DNA from: Peteryoungia algae
GTDB lineage: Bacteria > Pseudomonadota > Alphaproteobacteria > Rhizobiales > Rhizobiaceae
Assembly (NCBI RefSeq): GCF_030369675.1
Contig: NZ_CP128477.1
Location: 2,556,001-2,620,000, forward strand
Reading direction: 5' to 3'
Length of the DNA: 64,000 bases
Every line of letters begins with the position of its first letter. The stretch's first letter is position 1. Shown here piece by piece: positions 1 through 9,794 of the stretch. Below the pieces are notes generated by a model. The model made no database searches. It had not been told where the DNA came from and saw only the letters and a program-made list of their open reading frames with translations. The position numbers and the translations under genes were made by a program.

Positions 1-1437
1 CACCACGGGCAAATCATGCGCGATGAAGATGAAGGCGATGCCCATCGTCTTTCGCAGCCCGTCGAGAAGCGCGATGACCTGCGCCTGGACCGACACGTCG
101 AGCGCGGATACGGCCTCGTCGCAGATGATCAGCTGCGGCTCGAGCGCAAGCGCCCGAGCAATCGCGATGCGCTGGCGCTGTCCGCCGGAAAACTGGTGCG
201 GGTAGCGACCCATATGCTCAGGCCCCAAGCCCACCTGGGTCAGCAGTTCGGCAACCCGGTCCCGCCACTTCGCCTTGGGCAAGATATCGGGGTGGATGAC
301 CCAGGCTTCTGAAATGAGCTGGTAGACGGTCATGCGTGGATTGAGCGACTGGGTGGGGTCCTGGAAGACCATCTGCAGGTCGCGCCTGAGCTTGTAAAGC
401 TCCGCCGGCGACAGCTGGAACAAGTCCCTGCCCTTCCACAGCGCGGTGCCCGAATCCGGTTCGTCGAGCCTGAGCAGGATGCGGGCGAGCGTCGATTTGC
501 CCGAACCGCTTTCGCCAACAATGGCAAGAGTCTCGCCGGCCAGAAGGTCGAAGGATACACCCTTCAACGCCGTGAAGGCACCATAGTTCTTATGCACGTC
601 CCGCACACGCAAGACCGGTTCTTTACCCTTCAGCGGTTCATGCATCTCGCCCTTGCCGGGCGCTGCAGCGATCAGCTTTTTCGTATAGGCATGCCGCGGG
701 TTCTTGTAGACCTCACGCACCATGCCGGCCTCGACCAGAACGCCCTTCTCCATCACCACGACACGGTCCGCGATCTCGGCCACTACGCCGAGATCGTGCG
801 TGATGATAAGGACGGCCATTCCGGTCTCGCGCTGCAACTCCTTGAGAAGCGCCAGCACCTCGGCCTGCACGGTGACATCGAGCGCGGTTGTCGGCTCATC
901 CGCGATCAGAAGGTCGGGACGCAGGGCGAGCGCCATGGCGATCATGACACGCTGACGCTGACCGCCGGAGAACTCGTGCGGATATTTGTCGAGCGCATGC
1001 GCGGGGTCGGGAATGCCGACGCGTCCGAGAAGCCGGAGCGCCTCGGCCTGCGCCTTCGCGCGCTCTGTCCCATGGGTGGTGAGGGCCTCCCGGATCTGCC
1101 AGCCGACGGTGTAGACCGGATTGAGATGGCTGAGCGGATCCTGGAAGATCATCGCAATCTTGCGACCGTTGATTTCGCGGCGCTCCGACAGGGGCATCGT
1201 CAGCAGGTCGACACCATCAAGCAGGATCTCACCCGAGGAGATGCGACCGGGCGGCATGTCTATGAGGTCCATGATCGCCGAAGCCGACACCGACTTGCCC
1301 GACCCGCTTTCGCCGAGGATCGCCAGCGTCTCGCCGCGATCCAGATGATACGACATGTCGCGTACGGCCTTCACCACGCCAACCGCGGTATGAAATTCGA
1401 CCGAGAGGTTGCGGACTTCGAGAAGATGGTCAGCCAT
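1..1437 (-). CDS. Dipeptide/oligopeptide-type ABC transporter, fused double ATPase (DppD-DppF type), 3' end outside window
   Basis: Energises the family 5 importer encoded upstream on the same strand. The visible 479 residues hold two ABC domains. The first has Walker A GESGSGKS at about 42-49. The second has its own Walker A GESGSGKS near 310, Q-loop FQDP, signature [15 protein letters not shown] near 415, [10 protein letters not shown] and an H-loop IAHDLPVV. The frame is still open at base 1, so the end of the protein is missing. The start ATG at 1437 overlaps the permease stop, which implies translational coupling. Fusing DppD and DppF halves in one chain is common in rhizobial importers. 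The substrate cannot be read from the ATPase. Confidence 0.93.
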   Translation of the reverse strand, partial: MADHLLEVRNLSVEFHTAVGVVKAVRDMSYHLDRGETLAILGESGSGKSVSASAIMDLIDMPPGRISSGEILLDGVDLLTMPLSERREINGRKIAMIFQDPLSHLNPVYTVGWQIREALTTHGTERAKAQAEALRLLGRVGIPDPAHALDKYPHEFSGGQRQRVMIAMALALRPDLLIADEPTTALDVTVQAEVLALLKELQRETGMAVLIITHDLGVVAEIADRVVVMEKGVLVEAGMVREVYKNPRHAYTKKLIAAAPGKGEMHEPLKGKEPVLRVRDVHKNYGAFTALKGVSFDLLAGETLAIVGESGSGKSTLARILLRLDEPDSGTALWKGRDLFQLSPAELYKLRRDLQMVFQDPTQSLNPRMTVYQLISEAWVIHPDILPKAKWRDRVAELLTQVGLGPEHMGRYPHQFSGGQRQRIAIARALALEPQLIICDEAVSALDVSVQAQVIALLDGLRKTMGIAFIFIAHDLPVV

Positions 1438-2347
1438 GCTTGGCCCCTTTCATTTCCAGGCGCCAGCGCTGCACCGGATCGAGCGCAATCCGCAGCCAGT
1501 TGGACAGAAGGTTCAGCGACATCGTCGTGAGGATGATCGCGAGCCCCGGCCAGAAGGAAAGCCACCAGGCATTGGTGAGATATTGGCGCCCCTGGCTGAT
1601 CATCAGGCCCCAGGTGATCTCCGGCGGCTGGATGCCGATGCCGAGGAAGGACAAGGCACTTTCGGCAAGCATCACATAGGCAAAGTCGAGTGTGGCGAGC
1701 GTGGTCAGGGTCGGGAGAACCACCGGCAGGATGTGCCGGAACAGGATGCGCTTGCTCGATGCACCCATGACACGTGCCGCCTGCACGAACATGCGTTCGC
1801 GGATTTCCAGCACCTCCGCGCGTGTGGTGCGCAAATAGACCGGGATCCGGGTGATCGCGAGCACCATCATCAGATTGAGGATCGAAGACCCCAGGATATA
1901 GAGGACGATTACAGCGATAAGCAGCGACGGAAATGACATGATGACGTCTGCGAGACGCATGATGATCTGGCTGACGCGCGGCGTGGTAAAGCCGGCGATC
2001 AGGCCCAGAACCGTCCCGACGACAGCCGAAATCAGCACGGCACCGGCCGCGACCATCACGGTGTTCTGGGTAGCCACGATGATGCGGGCCAAGAGCGGCC
2101 GACCGAGCGCGTCAGCCCCCATCCACCAGACCCATGCCCTCTCGAAATCGAAGGGCGCTGCATTTCTGCCACGCAGGTTCTGCTTGGTGGCAAGATCACC
2201 AAGCCAGCTGGGGCCAATGACGGCCATCACCAGGATGATGAGAAGAAAGATCGCGGCGCAAAGCGCGAACTTGTCGGCGAGCAGCATGCGGAACATGCGT
2301 TTGAAGAAGGGAGGCTCGTCGATGATGACGGTGGCGTCGATGGACAT
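1430..2347 (-). CDS. Dipeptide/oligopeptide-type ABC transporter permease (DppC type)
   Basis: Second inner-membrane permease of the importer, 305 residues. It has a short cytoplasmic N-terminus, a hydrophobic segment near residues 25-45 (ALCAAIFLLIILVMAVIG), then the usual DppC block of membrane segments with the EAA-type loop EVLEIRERMFVQAARVMGAS, which contacts the ATPase. I start at 2347 because GAGGAGG lies just upstream; a frame extension of 14 residues to 2389 overlaps the dppB-like gene and lacks that site. The stop overlaps the ATPase start. Order SBP - DppB - DppC - ATPase is the standard operon. Confidence 0.94.
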   Translation of the reverse strand: MSIDATVIIDEPPFFKRMFRMLLADKFALCAAIFLLIILVMAVIGPSWLGDLATKQNLRGRNAAPFDFERAWVWWMGADALGRPLLARIIVATQNTVMVAAGAVLISAVVGTVLGLIAGFTTPRVSQIIMRLADVIMSFPSLLIAVIVLYILGSSILNLMMVLAITRIPVYLRTTRAEVLEIRERMFVQAARVMGASSKRILFRHILPVVLPTLTTLATLDFAYVMLAESALSFLGIGIQPPEITWGLMISQGRQYLTNAWWLSFWPGLAIILTTMSLNLLSNWLRIALDPVQRWRLEMKGAKHG

Positions 2348-2357
2348 CGTGTCCTCC

Positions 2358-3272
2358 TCAGTTCCGGATGCGCGGATCAAGCAGCGCATAGGCGAGGTCG
2401 ATCAGCAGGTTCATGAGGAAGATGGCGAGCGCCGTGACAAGGATCGCGGCAAGCACGACGTTGAAGTCGCGCTGCAGGATGGAATCGATCATCAGCTTGC
2501 CGACACCGGGAAAGCCGAAAATGGTCTCGATGATGACGGCGCCGTTAAGCAGGCTCGCGGCCTGATCACCGATCACGGTGATGACGGGCAGCATGGCATT
2601 GCGCAGCGCATGAATGAAGATGATCGGGGTGGATTTCACACCCTTGGCCCGCGCAGTCTTCACATAGGCCGAGGAGAGCGCGGTGATCATCGAACCCCGC
2701 ACGACCTGAACGATAATGCCAAAGGGGCGGACGAAAAGCACTGATATCGGCAGGATCCAGTGCCAGATCGAACCGGTCCCCGAAGTCGGCAGCCAGGCGA
2801 GGTTTACGGCAAAAACGACTATGGCAACGATCGCCAGCCAGAAATCGGGAACCGAGGCCCCGACGAGGGACACGATCGAGGAAAAGCGATCGAAGAAGCC
2901 GCCGGCCCGGAAAGCGGCCAGCGAGCCGACAACGATGGCTGCAACCGTCACGAGGCTCATGGTGATGACCGCGAGCCACAGGGTCCAGACGAAAGCCTCA
3001 AGCACGACGTCCAGTGCCGGGCGCGCCTTGCGCAGGGATTCGCCGAGGTCTCCTGTCATGACATCGCCGACGTAGCGGCTGAACTGCACGAGCAGGGGAT
3101 CATTGAGACCATGCAGTTCCCGGAACTGGTTCTTCATCTCCTCCGAGGCTTCCACCGGCAGGAAGAGGGCCGCCGGATCGCCTGTCAGTCTGGAAAGGAA
3201 GAAGACCATGACCACGAGCCCGATCAGGGAGATCAGACTGGCCACAGCGCGTTTTCGGATGAAGCTCAGCAT
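2358..3272 (-). CDS. Dipeptide/oligopeptide-type ABC transporter permease (DppB type)
   Basis: First permease of the family 5 importer, 304 residues. The N-terminal membrane anchor (SLIGLVVMVFFLSRLTGDPA) followed by a periplasmic region with LHGLNDPLLVQFSRYVGDV and GDLGESLR is diagnostic of DppB. The EAA loop is seen at SSAYVKTARAKGVKST, and the C-terminus ends in LLDPRIRN, typical of the family. It lies 10 bases before the DppC-like start and about 80 bases after the binding-protein gene, so all belong to one minus-strand operon. Confidence 0.95.
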   Translation of the reverse strand: MLSFIRKRAVASLISLIGLVVMVFFLSRLTGDPAALFLPVEASEEMKNQFRELHGLNDPLLVQFSRYVGDVMTGDLGESLRKARPALDVVLEAFVWTLWLAVITMSLVTVAAIVVGSLAAFRAGGFFDRFSSIVSLVGASVPDFWLAIVAIVVFAVNLAWLPTSGTGSIWHWILPISVLFVRPFGIIVQVVRGSMITALSSAYVKTARAKGVKSTPIIFIHALRNAMLPVITVIGDQAASLLNGAVIIETIFGFPGVGKLMIDSILQRDFNVVLAAILVTALAIFLMNLLIDLAYALLDPRIRN

Positions 3273-3354
3273 GGCGTCCTCGAAGAAAGCGGTGCGGCGG
3301 GATCATCCCGCCGCAGGACTTGCAGTGAACAGGACGGCGCGTGCCGCCCGACGA

Positions 3355-4854
3355 TTACTTGATCTTGATCTCGGAGAGCTGGAGCATGGAATTCGTCGCC
3401 ATCGTCGGCTTGAAATCCAGTCGCTCGGAAACCCGCGAGAAGCCGACCATGTGGAAGAGAAGCACATCTGCGACCACTTCGTCATGCAGATAGGCGATCA
3501 ATTCCGACCAGAGCTTTGCCCGTTCGTCACCGACGGCAGCAGAGGCGCGCGTGATCAGATCGTCCACCTTCGGGTCGGAGAAGCCCGACTGGGTGCCGTC
3601 CGTCGCGTATTTGAAGAACATCGAGAAGGACGGATCACCTTTCGAATTGTCGTGCATGGCAGCGACGATCCGAGGGCCCCGGCCTTCTGCAAAGGGCTTC
3701 GAATAATACTGCTCGTGTTCGGCCACTTCGACGAACTTCAGATCGATCTTGAACCCGACCTCCTGCAGCTGCTGCTGGATCGCCTCCATGATTTCGGTGA
3801 CGTTCGGGAAGTTTGCCGAACGGGCGACGATGGTGATCGGCGTATCGACCTTCACGCCGTCCGACTTCGCCTCCTCGATCAGCTTCTTGGCAGCATCAGG
3901 GTCGTAAGCGGGCACCTTCACGTCCGGATTCCAGCCGAGCGTCGGCGGGGGCACGATGGCCGTGGCGAGCAGTGCGCTGTCCGGCAGCAGGGTCCCGAGG
4001 AAGGCTTCGCGATCGACAGCAAGGTTGAGTGCCCGGCGAACACGGACGTCGTTCAGCGGCTCGATATTGTGGTCAATGCGCAGATAGACGGTTTCGCTGT
4101 CGAGGTAAGAGAAGTCGGTCGCCGGATTGGTGGCTTCGACCTGCGAGATCGACGGCGACAGATCTGCCTCGCCCGCCTGAACCATGGCTGCGCGTACGGC
4201 AGGGTCAGCGCGGAACAGATAGGTGGCTTCGGTCACCTCGGGCTTTGCGCCCCAGTAATCGTCGCGGCTCGTGAGGACAATCTGCTGCCCAGGTGTCCAG
4301 TTGCTCAGCTTGTAGGGGCCTGTGCCAACCGGTTCGCGGACGAATTCCAGAGGTGTCTCCTCGGGCACAATGGTGACGAGCGACAGAAGCAACGGCAGGA
4401 TCGGCTGCACCGGATCGGCCTTGAAATCGACGGTGTAGTCATCGACGACCGTCGGTGTCACGGTCATGCCGCCGAAGTAGCGTCGGGATTCGCAGCTGTT
4501 CTTGTCACTCATGATGCGGTCAAAGCTGTGCTTGACGTCCTTGGCATCAAAGGTGCTGCCGTCGGAGAACGTCACACCCTGGCGCAGATGAAAACGCCAG
4601 CTGCCATCGGCATTCTGCTCCCACTTCTCGGCAAGGCGCGGCTGGACGCCGGTGCCGCCGCGCACATCGAGCTCGGTCAGCGTCTCGCTGACGTTTTCCA
4701 TGATGATGCGGCCGATGTTCGAACGCGTCGCCATGCAGGGCTCAAGCAGATCGGCCTCTTCCGGCAACACCACCTTGATCGGCCCAGAGCCGGCATAAGC
4801 CGGGGAAAGGGTGGTGCCCATGACCAGGGCACACAGCAATGCAGTCTTTCTCAT
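3355..4854 (-). CDS. Extracellular solute-binding protein family 5 of the ABC importer
   Basis: Periplasmic ligand receptor, about 499 residues. A signal peptide (MRKTALLCALVMGTTLSPAYA, cleavage after AYA) precedes the mature protein, which shows SBP_bac_5 hallmarks: SETLTELD, LAEKWEQNADGSWRFHLRQGVTFSDG and GTGPYKLSNWTPGQ. An ATG at 4860 is also in frame, but GGGAGG is only about 4 bases from it and about 10 from 4854, so 4854 is preferred. The family binds peptides, opines, glycosides and other solutes; sequence alone does not say which. The gene lies 23 bases after a truncated EamA gene and is probably expressed from the same divergent promoter region near 5490-5718. Confidence 0.92.
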   Translation of the reverse strand: MRKTALLCALVMGTTLSPAYAGSGPIKVVLPEEADLLEPCMATRSNIGRIIMENVSETLTELDVRGGTGVQPRLAEKWEQNADGSWRFHLRQGVTFSDGSTFDAKDVKHSFDRIMSDKNSCESRRYFGGMTVTPTVVDDYTVDFKADPVQPILPLLLSLVTIVPEETPLEFVREPVGTGPYKLSNWTPGQQIVLTSRDDYWGAKPEVTEATYLFRADPAVRAAMVQAGEADLSPSISQVEATNPATDFSYLDSETVYLRIDHNIEPLNDVRVRRALNLAVDREAFLGTLLPDSALLATAIVPPPTLGWNPDVKVPAYDPDAAKKLIEEAKSDGVKVDTPITIVARSANFPNVTEIMEAIQQQLQEVGFKIDLKFVEVAEHEQYYSKPFAEGRGPRIVAAMHDNSKGDPSFSMFFKYATDGTQSGFSDPKVDDLITRASAAVGDERAKLWSELIAYLHDEVVADVLLFHMVGFSRVSERLDFKPTMATNSMLQLSEIKIK

Positions 4855-4877
4855 TTCCATTCTCCTCCCAGATGAAT

Positions 4878-5486
4878 TCAGTTTGAAGCTTTCACGCCTT
4901 GCGGGCGCCCAGCCATGAGCGCGGCGAGACAGATCGGGATCGCTCCGACCACAGTGGTCAGAGCAATGCTTTCGTTGAACAAGGCAGAACCGCCGAGTGC
5001 CACGAGAGGTAGGCGCAGAAAATCGATCGGCGCGACGACGCTTGCGGGAGCAATCGACAGGGCATGCGTCATGAGGCCCATGCAGCTGGTACCGACCACG
5101 CTCTGAAGGGCGAGCAGCGCCAGCTCCCAGTTTCCCGGCATGGCGAAGAAGGCCACAGCGAGCGATAACGAGATCGGCACGGCCAGCGACAAGCTCCAGA
5201 CGACCAGGGTCGAGGTCGCAACGCCACGCGTCATCGATTTCAGGATCAAGTGGATACCGGCTTGCAGAAGCGCGCCGACAAGACCGAGCCCGATAGCCGG
5301 CGCAAAGCCGGACTGAGACGTGCCGACAATGATCATCGCACCGGAAAATCCGGCCAGCCCTGCAGCGAGCACGGCACTTCCGTGGACATGCAAGTTCCCG
5401 ACGCCGGACGCGGCCAGCACCGCCGCCGCCCCGGTCGCGAAGAGCTCTGCTGCGGAAACCCGCTCGCGCCTCCCTTCTACCTGCAT
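4878..5486 (-). CDS. EamA/DMT-family transporter, C-terminal portion only (probably truncated)
   Basis: A 202-residue hydrophobic protein matching the second half of a ten-helix drug/metabolite transporter: SAVLAAGLAGFSGAMIIVG is like the last helix of repeat one, then a full repeat two runs to the characteristic ending SVVAPIDFLRLPLVALGGSALFNESI. A normal DMT protein is about 300 residues, so roughly 90 N-terminal residues are missing. An ATG at 5486 sits behind a good GGAGGG site, so the short form may still be translated. The alternative is a decaying pseudogene that now serves as leader of the importer operon. No frame upstream supplies the missing half. Confidence 0.6.
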   Translation of the reverse strand: MQVEGRRERVSAAELFATGAAAVLAASGVGNLHVHGSAVLAAGLAGFSGAMIIVGTSQSGFAPAIGLGLVGALLQAGIHLILKSMTRGVATSTLVVWSLSLAVPISLSLAVAFFAMPGNWELALLALQSVVGTSCMGLMTHALSIAPASVVAPIDFLRLPLVALGGSALFNESIALTTVVGAIPICLAALMAGRPQGVKASN

Positions 5487-5662
5487 GACACCCTCCCCGG
5501 CCGACCTCCACGTCGGCATGCCCAAACCATCCAACTTCCACCCGTTTTTGTCAAATGATTTTCCAATGTAAAAATTCGCCATGCGACGACGTCATTATTT
5601 ACTATTTATTTTCAGCTTGTTAGATTATTTAATTTTCACAGGTAACCAATTTTACGACATAA

Positions 5663-5681
5663 ACAAACTTGACAACTTTGT
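5663..5681. promoter_or_regulatory. 19-bp near-perfect palindrome, probable operator
   Basis: The sequence ACAAACTTGACAACTTTGT reads the same on both strands except for one mismatched pair and the centre. It lies in the AT-rich divergent region between the importer operon and the sialidase-like/pdxA2 operon, 38 bases before the plus-strand start, and contains a TTGACA hexamer at 5669-5674 that could be a -35 element. A GntR/FCD regulator is encoded in the same cluster at 9067-9792 and is the natural candidate to bind here. That link is inference. Confidence 0.5.
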
Positions 5682-5718
5682 AGAAATGGCAGATTTCGGA
5701 GGTCAAGAGGAGCGTTCC

Positions 5719-6909
5719 ATGACACCTGATGACATCGCCCGGCGCATGACCGGCGCACTCACCGCGAAAGATGCGGGCCGGATCGAGGCGCTGCTTCCAT
5801 CCCCGATGGTCCAGAACCACGCATCCTTCCTCCACAGGCAGGCGAACGGAAGCCTGATCTGCGCCTGGTTCGGCGGATCGCTCGAAGGAAAATCCGACAT
5901 TTCGATCTATGCTTCCGTGTTGCCAGAGGGCGCATCAGCCTGGGGACCGCCGCAACGGCTGAGCTCCGACCCTGACCATTCCGAGCAGAACCCCGTCCTG
6001 TTCCAGGCACCTGACGGTCGTCTGCTCCTGCTTCACACGTCGCAGCCTTCGGGAAACCAAGATGAATGCCGGATCAGGATGGCGGAGATTAAGACGGATG
6101 CCGCCGACCCGACGCGGTTGACCGCTGCGGAAGGGCGCTATCTCGACCTGCCCCAGGGCTGCTTCGTGCGCGCGCCGGTCATGATCCGCGAAGATGGCGC
6201 ATGGCTTCTCCCCATTTTCCGCTGCATCCCGCGCCCGGGGCAAAAGTGGAATGGCAGCCATGACACCGCAGCCATCGGCATCAGCAAGGACTCTGGCGTG
6301 ACCTGGGCGCTCGACGAGCTCCCCCGGTCGATCGGCTGCGTGCACATGTCTCCTGTAACCCTTGGCGAAGACAACATGGCCGCCTTTTTCCGCCGTCGCC
6401 AGGCAGACTTCGTCTACCGCACCGAGAGCAGCGATGAAGGTCAGACCTGGAGCATCCCGGCACCGACAGACCTGCCGAACAACAACTCCTCGATTGCAGC
6501 AATCACGCTCAGTAACGACCGCATTGCGATCATCTGCAATCCTGTCAATGCCGCGGCCTCCCCTGACCGTCGAACCTCTCTCTATGATGAACTCGGAGAA
6601 CAGGACGACAGGCCGGAGGCGGACCCGACCGGCGGCTGCACCCCCATCTGGGGCGTGCCGCGCGCGCCTGTTTCCGTTTGCATCTCGCACGACGGCGGTC
6701 GCACGTTCCCTCATCGCATCCTGATCGAGGATGGACCGGGAACCTGCCTGTCGAACGATTCCACCGATGGACGAAACAAGGAAATGTCCTATCCATGGCT
6801 CCTGGCCGAACCGGACGGATCCCTTCACATCGCCTATACCTATCACAGACGCGCGATCAAATACGTCCGGCTCGCCCCCGGCTGGGATCGTCCCGAAGAC
6901 GGAGCATGA
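5719..6909 (+). CDS. Sialidase-like BNR/Asp-box repeat protein
   Basis: A 396-residue six-bladed propeller of the BNR_2/exo-alpha-sialidase type. Asp-box repeats are visible as [16 protein letters not shown] and SHDGGRTF, and the N-terminal blade has [20 protein letters not shown]. There is no signal peptide, so it acts in the cytoplasm on an imported molecule if it is an enzyme. AGAGGAG precedes the ATG at 5719; an upstream in-frame start at 5581 lies in AT-rich non-coding sequence and is not used here. It is followed after one base by pdxA2, so it belongs to the acid-sugar operon. Members of this family also occur in clusters without sialic acid, so the substrate is unknown. Confidence 0.85.
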   Translation: MTPDDIARRMTGALTAKDAGRIEALLPSPMVQNHASFLHRQANGSLICAWFGGSLEGKSDISIYASVLPEGASAWGPPQRLSSDPDHSEQNPVLFQAPDGRLLLLHTSQPSGNQDECRIRMAEIKTDAADPTRLTAAEGRYLDLPQGCFVRAPVMIREDGAWLLPIFRCIPRPGQKWNGSHDTAAIGISKDSGVTWALDELPRSIGCVHMSPVTLGEDNMAAFFRRRQADFVYRTESSDEGQTWSIPAPTDLPNNNSSIAAITLSNDRIAIICNPVNAAASPDRRTSLYDELGEQDDRPEADPTGGCTPIWGVPRAPVSVCISHDGGRTFPHRILIEDGPGTCLSNDSTDGRNKEMSYPWLLAEPDGSLHIAYTYHRRAIKYVRLAPGWDRPEDGA

Positions 6910-6910
6910 C

Positions 6911-7867
6911 ATGAGCGGCACTATCGGCATCACCATGGGCGATCCCTGCGGCGTCGGGCCCGAGATCTCGGTCCGGGCTCTGGCCGAAATGTCGGCCGAG
7001 GATCGCACAGCGACCCGGATCTACGGCAATCTGGCAACCCTCGAAGCGGCACGAAAGGCACTGAAGGTCGATCTGGACCTCACGCCTTATGTTGTCGACA
7101 TCGAGATTGAGGGCGCCCCGCTTCCCTGGGGCACACTCAGCCCGGTCGCCGGCGACGCGGCCTTCCGCTTCATCGAAAGAGCCGTTCGCGATGCCGAAGC
7201 CGGAAAGATCGGCTGCATCGTTACCGCCCCGATCAACAAGGAAGCGCTGAACCTCGCCGGCCACCATTATGACGGCCATACGGGCATGCTGCGCAGCCTG
7301 ACGGGGTCCAGGGCGGCCTACATGCTGCTTGCCTCCGAACGCCTGAAGGTCATTCACGTCTCGACCCACGTCTCGCTTCAGGAAGCTATCCGCCGGGCGA
7401 CCACCGAACGCGTTCTGGCAACCATCAAGGCCGGCAATGATCATCTCAAGCGCATCGGCTACGAGAAACCGCGTATCGCGGTTGCCGGCGTCAATCCGCA
7501 TTGCGGCGAGAACGGTCTTTTCGGCACGGAAGATGACGATCAGATCGCGCCCGCAGTCGCAGCCGCCCGCGCCGAAGGCATCGATGTGCTCGGACCGATC
7601 TCGGCCGACACGGTCTTCTACCGGGCCTATTCCGGCGCCTTTGATCTTGTCGTCGCCCAGTATCACGATCAGGGCCATATCCCGATCAAGCTGGTTGCCT
7701 TCGACACGGCGGTGAACGTCTCCGTCGAACTGCCAATCGACCGCACCTCTGTCGACCACGGCACCGCCTTCGACATCGCCGGCAAGGGCATTGCCAATCA
7801 CGGCAACATGAATTCGGCCATTGCCTATGCCCGCAAGCTGGTCGCCGGCAAGGTCAAGCAAGGATGA
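6911..7867 (+). CDS. pdxA2: PdxA2-family 4-phospho-D-threonate/D-erythronate dehydrogenase
   Basis: A 318-residue member of the PdxA superfamily. Motifs seen: [14 protein letters not shown] at the N-terminus, [20 protein letters not shown], the metal-ligand histidine region [13 protein letters not shown] ([12 protein letters not shown]), [13 protein letters not shown] and [12 protein letters not shown]. True PdxA acts in vitamin B6 synthesis. PdxA2 paralogues beside DUF1537 kinases oxidise and decarboxylate 4-phosphorylated threonate or erythronate to dihydroxyacetone phosphate. The DUF1537 gene at 9795-10823 makes this second role far more likely. It starts one base after the sialidase-like stop and overlaps the next gene by 4 bases. 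Confidence 0.88.
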   Translation: MSGTIGITMGDPCGVGPEISVRALAEMSAEDRTATRIYGNLATLEAARKALKVDLDLTPYVVDIEIEGAPLPWGTLSPVAGDAAFRFIERAVRDAEAGKIGCIVTAPINKEALNLAGHHYDGHTGMLRSLTGSRAAYMLLASERLKVIHVSTHVSLQEAIRRATTERVLATIKAGNDHLKRIGYEKPRIAVAGVNPHCGENGLFGTEDDDQIAPAVAAARAEGIDVLGPISADTVFYRAYSGAFDLVVAQYHDQGHIPIKLVAFDTAVNVSVELPIDRTSVDHGTAFDIAGKGIANHGNMNSAIAYARKLVAGKVKQG

Positions 7868-8985
7868 CACCGATGACCGCATCCATCACCCTCCACCAGC
7901 CGCGCCGCCTCATCGTCGGTGCAGGCACGATCGGTGAGGTCGGCAGCCTCGTCTCCGACGCCACATCTGCCTTGGTCATCGCGACACCGATCACAGCAGG
8001 TTTCATTGATCGCCTGAGCCTATCCGGCAAGATCGAGGTCTTCGACGCCATTCCCGGAGAACCGGATGTGGCGACCCTTGAAGCGGCGCTTGCGGTGGCG
8101 CGCCGGGTCAGACCTCAGGTCGTCGTCGGCCTCGGCGGCGGCTCCGTGCTTGACGTCGCCAAGCTTGTCGCGGTCCTCTGGGACAGCGAACAGACACTCA
8201 TCGACGTCGCGGGGCCCAACAAGGTCAACGGCCGCAACACCCGGCTCGTTCAGGTGGCGACGACGGCCGGCACGGGCTCGGAAGCCGGCATCCGTTCGCT
8301 GATCACCGATCCAGTGAAGGGGAACAAGATTGCGGTCGAGAGCCCCCACATGATTGCCGATATCGCGGTCCTCGATCCGCAATTGACTTTCACTGTGCCG
8401 CCGGCCGTCACGGCTGCCACTGGCGTCGATGCCATGGCCCATTGCGTCGAGGCCTTCACCAACAAGCGCGCCCATCCGATGATCGATGGCTTTGCCCGCA
8501 TGGGCTTCCGCCTGGTCGGCAAATATCTCGCCCGCGCCGTCAAGGATGGCTCGGACACCGAAGCCCGCGAAGCCATGATGCTCGCCTCATACTATGGCGG
8601 CATCTGTCTGGGCCCGGTCAACACGGCGGCTGGTCACGCCATCGCCTATCCGCTCGGCACGCGCCTTGGCCTGCCACATGGCCTGGCCAACGCAATCGTC
8701 TTCCCGCATGTGCTCGCTTTCAACCAGCCTGCGGTTCAGGACAAGACGGCGGAAGTGGCCGAAGCACTCGGCTTCAGCGCCGGATCACGCGACGCCCTGC
8801 TCGAAAACGCCTGCCGTTTCTGCACCGAACTCGACATCGAGATGCAGCTCTCTCGGCACGGCGCGGACGAGGATGCTCTGGCAGGCTACGCGGCAGAGGC
8901 CCACGCCAATCGCCGACTGATGGACAACAATCCTGCCGACATGGCCGTCGAAGATGTGTTGGCGATCTATCGAGCAGCCTATTGA
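7864..8985 (+). CDS. Iron-containing alcohol dehydrogenase family protein
   Basis: A group III alcohol dehydrogenase of about 373 residues. The NAD-binding motif [10 protein letters not shown], the [10 protein letters not shown] loop, [13 protein letters not shown] and [13 protein letters not shown] (metal-binding histidine) are all present. The ATG at 7864 overlaps the pdxA2 stop; a second ATG at 7873 with AAGGA about 8 bases upstream is an equally good start. In this operon it could oxidise an alcohol or aldehyde to a four-carbon acid for the kinase, or act on a by-product; this is inferred from position. Related oxidoreductases include glycerol and maleylacetate dehydrogenases, but the context favours a sugar-acid substrate. 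Confidence 0.87.
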   Translation: MTPMTASITLHQPRRLIVGAGTIGEVGSLVSDATSALVIATPITAGFIDRLSLSGKIEVFDAIPGEPDVATLEAALAVARRVRPQVVVGLGGGSVLDVAKLVAVLWDSEQTLIDVAGPNKVNGRNTRLVQVATTAGTGSEAGIRSLITDPVKGNKIAVESPHMIADIAVLDPQLTFTVPPAVTAATGVDAMAHCVEAFTNKRAHPMIDGFARMGFRLVGKYLARAVKDGSDTEAREAMMLASYYGGICLGPVNTAAGHAIAYPLGTRLGLPHGLANAIVFPHVLAFNQPAVQDKTAEVAEALGFSAGSRDALLENACRFCTELDIEMQLSRHGADEDALAGYAAEAHANRRLMDNNPADMAVEDVLAIYRAAY

Positions 8986-9011
8986 GCCGTCCGGCGTCGC
9001 GGCAGAGTGAA

Positions 9012-9029
9012 AAGGGCCGCCGGCCCCTT
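9012..9029. terminator. Probable bidirectional terminator hairpin
   Basis: A GC-rich inverted repeat (AAGGGCC, short loop, GGCCCCTT with one bulge) lies between the converging alcohol dehydrogenase and GntR genes and is followed by TTGTTCCCTT. Position and structure fit a shared terminator; the T tract is imperfect. Confidence 0.5.
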
Positions 9030-9066
9030 GTTCCCTTCAGGATTTCGCGCGTCTGAAGGTGGGCAC

Positions 9067-9792
9067 TCACCCCTCGGACTGGGCTGCCAGAGAAGCACTC
9101 GTCTGGAAGAGACGCGCACGCGAACCGGTCAGATGGGCATGCATGAGTTCTTTCGCCCGGGCGCCTTCCCCTGCTGCGATCGCCGTCGCAATCGCTTCGT
9201 GCTCGGCAAACACGCGCGACAGCCCGGCAGCGTCACGCTTGACCGAGACACCGTGGAAACGCATGCCGACGGCAATGTGGTCCTTCAGGGCCTCCATGGC
9301 GGTCGAGAAATAGGTGTTGTTGGCAGCACGGGCGATGGCGACATGGAACTGGAAGTCGGCATCCTCGCGATGGGCTTGACGGTTGGTGGCATCGCGCATC
9401 AGTTCGAGCGCCTCGCGGATCGAGGCGAGTGCCGCAGGCGTGTGGCGCATGGCGGCAGCTTCTGCCGCAGCCGGCTCAAGCGTCAGGCGAAACTCATAGC
9501 AATTGAGAAGATCCGCAACATTTTCCAACTGGCCAAAGCCGAGCGGCTGTTTCATGCCCACGGACCGCACGAAACTGCCGGCACCACGCCGGGAGTAGAT
9601 GAAACCCTGCTCGCGAAGCCGGCGCAGGGCTTCCCGGATAATGGGGCGCGACACTTCGAATTCGATCGCGAGATCATGCTCGGTCGGCAGCCGTTCGTCC
9701 GGTTGGTAAGACCCCGACTTGATTGCCCGATGCATGCGCTCGAACACCTGATCCGCCAGGCTCTTGCGTGCCGTTCCGCTCTGAAGTCCCAT
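9067..9792 (-). CDS. GntR family transcriptional regulator, FadR/FCD subfamily
   Basis: A 241-residue repressor-type protein. The winged helix has the GntR signature LADQVFERMHRAIKSGSYQ, LPTEHDLAIEFEVSRPIIREALRRL and RRGAGSFV. The C-terminal helical FCD domain carries metal/ligand residues in the pattern DADFQFHVAIARAANN and HEAIATAIAAGEG. The start at 9792 is 2 bases after the DUF1537 stop, so both are co-transcribed. FCD regulators commonly respond to carboxylic sugar acids, which suits the kinase/PdxA2 pathway. A likely target is the palindrome at 5663-5681. Confidence 0.93.
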   Translation of the reverse strand: MGLQSGTARKSLADQVFERMHRAIKSGSYQPDERLPTEHDLAIEFEVSRPIIREALRRLREQGFIYSRRGAGSFVRSVGMKQPLGFGQLENVADLLNCYEFRLTLEPAAAEAAAMRHTPAALASIREALELMRDATNRQAHREDADFQFHVAIARAANNTYFSTAMEALKDHIAVGMRFHGVSVKRDAAGLSRVFAEHEAIATAIAAGEGARAKELMHAHLTGSRARLFQTSASLAAQSEG

Positions 9793-9794
9793 TC

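Noticed and set aside
3103..4875. Long plus-strand open frame of about 590 codons
   Set aside because: It lies opposite the binding-protein gene, lacks homology and has the composition of an antisense frame in GC-rich DNA.
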